In this document: positions 6,004 to 8,517 of the stretch, in pieces | Position numbering within the stretch: the stretch's first letter is position 1 | Layout: each line of letters starts with the position of its first letter | NCBI GenBank assembly: GCA_025057715.1 | Contig: JANWVD010000023.1 | Span: 1-8,517, forward strand | Origin: Aquificaceae bacterium | GTDB taxonomy: Bacteria; Aquificota; Aquificia; Aquificales; Aquificaceae | Length of the DNA stretch: 8,517 bases | Direction of reading: 5' to 3' | Notes under the pieces: model-generated | What the model saw: the letters and a program-made list of their open reading frames with translations, nothing else | Databases searched by the model: none | What the model was told of the DNA's origin: nothing | Translations under genes and position numbers: made by a program

Positions 6004-6727
6004 CGTGCGAATGCGCGCAAGTTTTTTAGGTCAGCACATATCCGGCGCAGAAAGAATCCTCCAAAAAGAGGACATCCCCAAGGTTTTATTAGAGCTCTAT
6101 AAAAGACCGCCTAAGTTTGACGAGCTTGTGCTAACTATCGAAAAGCTATCTTCAGTAAAGGTAATTGAAAAGGCGCTAAGTATATATAGCTACGACTTTA
6201 AGTCTTTAGAAGATGCCCGAAAATTCGCAATAGAGCTTCTTGAAAAATCCGGCGTTAGTCAAAGCTGTGCAAAATTTGCCATTGAGCTCTTATCAAGAGG
6301 TGCTTCGCCGGATTTTAAAAACATGCGCGGGGCAGCTCTTATAGACCCTCAGAGCTGCGAGAGGTTAGAAAAAGACCCATTTAGGGGCGTAAGGACAGTC
6401 AAAGTAGATTGGCTTTCGCGAAGCGAGATTAAAAAAACTCTCCTTAAGCGCTCTATAAAGAGAGAATATCTAAAGAGATTGCCAGACGCTCTTGCACTTG
6501 CTACGAAAAACATCCATTGCGGGGTTTTGGCAGAGCTATGTTGGAGCGATGACCCTGAGTATGAAACGGGCTATGTTGCCTCGCCCTTACTCGGGTATGT
6601 AAGAATAAAGCCCATGAAGCAAAAAGGCGACCCAAAGGGCGGAAGGGTTTACTTTGTAAGCAAAGAGAAATTAGAAGATATCATCTCTTGCTTAGAGAAG
6701 CTCCCTATATTGATAAAATCCCTCTAA
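5981..6727 (+). CDS. bioW: 6-carboxyhexanoate-CoA ligase (pimeloyl-CoA synthetase)
   Basis: BioW joins pimelate and coenzyme A with ATP, through a pimeloyl-adenylate, to make pimeloyl-CoA, the entry substrate of biotin synthesis in organisms that use free pimelate. The 248-residue protein matches the family along its length. Landmarks are YSVRMRAS (7-14), HISGAER (19-25), MRGA (115-118), RGVRTVKVDW (135-144) and the highly conserved AELCWSDDPEY (184-194) followed by TGYVA; the end LPILI is also typical. ATG 5981 is required to keep YSVRMRAS. It overlaps the glycosyltransferase gene by 23 bp and lacks a clear Shine-Dalgarno site. The stop overlaps the convergent carB1 gene by 4 bp. No bioF, bioA, bioD or bioB is near, so the rest of the biotin pathway must be encoded elsewhere. 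BioW occurs in Bacillus and Aquifex; its presence supports an Aquificales origin here. Confidence 0.95.
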   Translation: MNSKELYSVRMRASFLGQHISGAERILQKEDIPKVLLELYKRPPKFDELVLTIEKLSSVKVIEKALSIYSYDFKSLEDARKFAIELLEKSGVSQSCAKFAIELLSRGASPDFKNMRGAALIDPQSCERLEKDPFRGVRTVKVDWLSRSEIKKTLLKRSIKREYLKRLPDALALATKNIHCGVLAELCWSDDPEYETGYVASPLLGYVRIKPMKQKGDPKGGRVYFVSKEKLEDIISCLEKLPILIKSL

Positions 6728-8385
6728 TCCTCGTCAAGGACCTTGCTTCCAAATTCGTCTATGTATTGAAGTTCATAAGAAGAGTAGTAATAAGGGGTCA
6801 TAGCCTCAAACTCACCTGCACAGGTATCAACGCTTTTAAAGCTCGGTCTTAGCTTAGCTAAGTTTTTAAGCTTGGCTACATCCTTAACTGAGACCTTGCA
6901 AAGGCTTGCAATCTCTTCGTCAGAGCGCCCGTCCATCTTGGCGCTAATTAGCCTATCTTCGTTTAATCCCTTGGCAAGCTCGCTCTCTGAAGCGACTAAC
7001 TGTCTTATTTGCTCAAGAAACCAAGGGTCTATGTAGGTAAGGTCATAAACTCTTTGAATGTCAAACCCTTTTCTAAAGGCGCTTGCTATAAACCAAAGCC
7101 TCTCCGGGTTTGGCATCCTAAGCGAACTCTCAATCTCCTCGTCGCTAAGGGCTGAGTAATCTGGCGCGCTAAGACCATAGCGCCCAAGCTCAAGGCTCTG
7201 AATGGCTTTATTTAGAGCTTGCTTAAAGGTCCTACCTATGGCCATAACCTCGCCCACGGACTTCATACTAGTGCCAAGAGAGTTTTTACTCATAGGAAAC
7301 TTCGCAAAGTCAAAGCGCGGAATTTTAACAACCACGTAATCAAGGCTTGGCTCAAAGCTCGCCGGGGTTGTCCCAGTGACGGCGTTTTTAATCTCATCAA
7401 GCGTATAGCCAAGCGCTAACTTAGTAGCCACCTTGGCAATTGGAAAGCCAGTAGCCTTTGAAGCCAAGGCGCTTGAGCGCGAGACCCTTGGGTTCATCTC
7501 AATGACAAAAAACCTCCCGCTTCTTGGGTCAATGGCAAATTGCACATTCGCCCCCCCGCCTTCTATGCCAACTGAGTGCATTATAGCAATGCCGGCATCT
7601 CTAAGAGATTGATACTCTTTGTCACTCAAGGTCATAATAGGTGCAACGGTTATTGAATCGCCCGTATGAACGCCCATAGGGTCAAGGTTTTCAATCCCGC
7701 AAACGACTATGACATTGCCCTTTCTATCCCTTAGAAGTTCAAGCTCAATCTCCTTCCAGCCATAGAGCGACATATCAATAATTGCCTGCCCTATTGGCGA
7801 GCTTCTGAGGGCGTTTTCAAGCCCAAGGATGAGCTCTCTCTCATTCTTTGCAACAGAGCCACCAAAGCCACCAAGGGTAAAGGCAGGTCTTATAATGACT
7901 GGAAAGCCAATCTCTTTGGCAGCTTCTAAACCCTCATTAATGGAAGAAACCACGACGCTTGGCGGAACCTCAAGCCCAGCCTCTTTTACGGCTTTTTTAA
8001 ATAGCTCCCTATCCTCGCCCTTTTTAATGGCCAAATAGCTTGCCCCAATTAGCCTCACATTAAAACGCTCAAGGACCTTAGATTCATAGAGCTCTATTGC
8101 AAGATTTAAAGCGGTTTGCCCGCCCATCGTTGGCAAAAGAGCCTGCGGTCTTTCAATCTCTATAATCTTTTGAAGAACTTCCAAAGTAAGCGGCTCTATG
8201 TATGTCCTCGTTGCCATCTTCGGGTCTGTCATAATCGTTGCCGGATTTGAATTAACCAAGATAACCTCAATGCCCTCGCTCATTAGCTCCCTACAAGCCT
8301 GCGCGCCAGAATAATCAAACTCAGCCGCCTGACCTATCAAGATTGGTCCAGAGCCTATGACCAAGACCCTCTTTAGCCCTTCCAC
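6724..8385 (-). CDS. carB1: Carbamoyl-phosphate synthase large subunit, N-terminal half (split CarB)
   Basis: CarB makes carbamoyl phosphate from bicarbonate, ammonia passed from CarA, and two ATP, for arginine and pyrimidine synthesis. This 553-residue protein covers only the carboxyphosphate half and the oligomerisation domain. Residues 5-25 hold the preATP-grasp fold (GSGPILIGQAAEFDYSG). The ATP-grasp domain keeps counterparts of E. coli Arg169, Glu215, His243, Gln285, Glu299, Asn301 and Arg303 at Arg166, Glu212, His240, Gln282, Glu296, Asn298 and Arg300. The glycine loop reads TLGGFGGS, with Phe174 in an unusual place. The oligomerisation domain runs to TPYYYSSYE near 526-534, just before E. 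coli CarB enters its second half. The reading frame then stops cleanly in an acidic tail and is followed by convergent bioW, so this is a true split like that of Aquifex, not a frameshift. The carbamoyl-phosphate half must lie elsewhere. The start is GTG 8385, with a promoter just upstream. Confidence 0.95.
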   Translation of the reverse strand: MEGLKRVLVIGSGPILIGQAAEFDYSGAQACRELMSEGIEVILVNSNPATIMTDPKMATRTYIEPLTLEVLQKIIEIERPQALLPTMGGQTALNLAIELYESKVLERFNVRLIGASYLAIKKGEDRELFKKAVKEAGLEVPPSVVVSSINEGLEAAKEIGFPVIIRPAFTLGGFGGSVAKNERELILGLENALRSSPIGQAIIDMSLYGWKEIELELLRDRKGNVIVVCGIENLDPMGVHTGDSITVAPIMTLSDKEYQSLRDAGIAIMHSVGIEGGGANVQFAIDPRSGRFFVIEMNPRVSRSSALASKATGFPIAKVATKLALGYTLDEIKNAVTGTTPASFEPSLDYVVVKIPRFDFAKFPMSKNSLGTSMKSVGEVMAIGRTFKQALNKAIQSLELGRYGLSAPDYSALSDEEIESSLRMPNPERLWFIASAFRKGFDIQRVYDLTYIDPWFLEQIRQLVASESELAKGLNEDRLISAKMDGRSDEEIASLCKVSVKDVAKLKNLAKLRPSFKSVDTCAGEFEAMTPYYYSSYELQYIDEFGSKVLDED

Positions 8386-8394
8386 GCCTAAGAT

Positions 8395-8422
8395 TTTATA
8401 ATTTTCAGATGGAATTTCACAA
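8395..8422 (-). promoter_or_regulatory. Promoter of carB1
   Basis: On the minus strand TTGTGA (8422-8417) and TATAAA (8400-8395) are separated by 16 bp, matching -35 (4 of 6) and -10 (5 of 6) consensus positions. The -10 ends 9 nt before the GTG start, so the transcript would begin within a few bases of the start codon. There is no strong ribosome binding site (only AGG close to the GTG). Confidence 0.5.
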
Positions 8423-8429
8423 AGAACGA

Positions 8430-8517
8430 GGGGGGGGGGGGGGGCCCGCGCGGCCCCCCCCCCCGACCACCGGAGGGGGGGGGGGGGTGAGTTAAAAGGC
8501 AGGCGGGGAAAAAGGCA
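8430..8517. other. Homopolymer G/C runs, probable contig-end artefact
   Basis: A run of 15 G (8430-8444) is followed by a GC-only stretch, 11 C (8454-8464), a short mixed stretch, 13 G (8475-8487) and a purine-rich tail. The composition changes abruptly from the AT-rich promoter region just before it. This pattern is typical of poly-G sequencing error and misassembly at contig ends, and nothing biological can be read from it. Confidence 0.8.

Noticed and set aside
6724..6727. A frameshift or assembly break that truncates carB
   Set aside because: The protein ends at the natural boundary between CarB halves, as in known split enzymes, and the next DNA encodes intact bioW on the other strand rather than a displaced CarB second half.
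871..8094. The palindrome GAGCTC occurs 14 times, against an expectation of about two from base composition
   Set aside because: Twelve of the 14 are in-frame GAG CTC encoding Glu-Leu, a frequent dipeptide here; the other two arise within Arg-Ala-Leu. Because the word is palindromic it appears the same from genes on either strand. Codon and dipeptide preference explain it without a DNA signal.
8430..8487. G-runs as a G-quadruplex or a strong GC hairpin
   Set aside because: Uninterrupted homopolymers at a contig end with no neighbouring gene are much better explained by sequencing or assembly error.

Overview
The window carries seven protein genes packed almost end to end, and no RNA genes, mobile elements or CRISPR arrays. 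It looks like a chromosomal piece of a thermophilic, diderm bacterium, most probably of the Aquificales. That placement is an inference. It rests on a carbamoyl-phosphate synthase large subunit that ends cleanly after its first half (a split known in Aquifex and some methanogens), a BioW-type pimelate activation enzyme, a lipopolysaccharide-type glycosyltransferase, moderate GC content and extreme compaction. No 16S rRNA or other decisive marker is present.

Layout. (1) 1-2476, plus strand: a HerA/DUF87-type ATPase, probably cut at its 5' end by the window edge, overlapping an exported AMIN-domain N-acetylmuramoyl-L-alanine amidase. (2) 2433-5248, minus strand: infB (translation initiation factor IF-2) followed by an overlapping queE (7-carboxy-7-deazaguanine synthase). 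queE converges on the amidase gene and overlaps it by 44 bp. (3) 5266-6727, plus strand, divergent from infB: a WaaE-like family 2 glycosyltransferase overlapping bioW (6-carboxyhexanoate-CoA ligase). (4) 6724-8385, minus strand: carB1, the N-terminal half of carbamoyl-phosphate synthase large subunit, overlapping the end of bioW by 4 bp. (5) 8386-8517: a plausible carB1 promoter, then homopolymer G/C runs that look like a sequencing or assembly artefact at a contig end.

The genes serve unrelated housekeeping roles: envelope (amidase, glycosyltransferase), translation and tRNA modification (IF-2, QueE), cofactor synthesis (BioW), and arginine/pyrimidine precursor supply (CarB1). What links them is genome economy: every adjacent pair overlaps except the divergent infB/glycosyltransferase pair, whose start codons are at most 17 bp apart. 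Genes inside transcription units (amidase, queE) have Shine-Dalgarno-like sites. infB, carB1 and bioW instead have a -10-like hexamer 7-9 nt before the start codon and little or no ribosome binding site, which suggests leaderless or near-leaderless mRNAs.

I found no convincing new multi-gene system. The items most worth checking are the aberrant P-loop of the HerA-like ATPase, the Gln in QueE where the family has a Mg2+-binding Thr/Ser, the leaderless promoter pattern, and the split carB.
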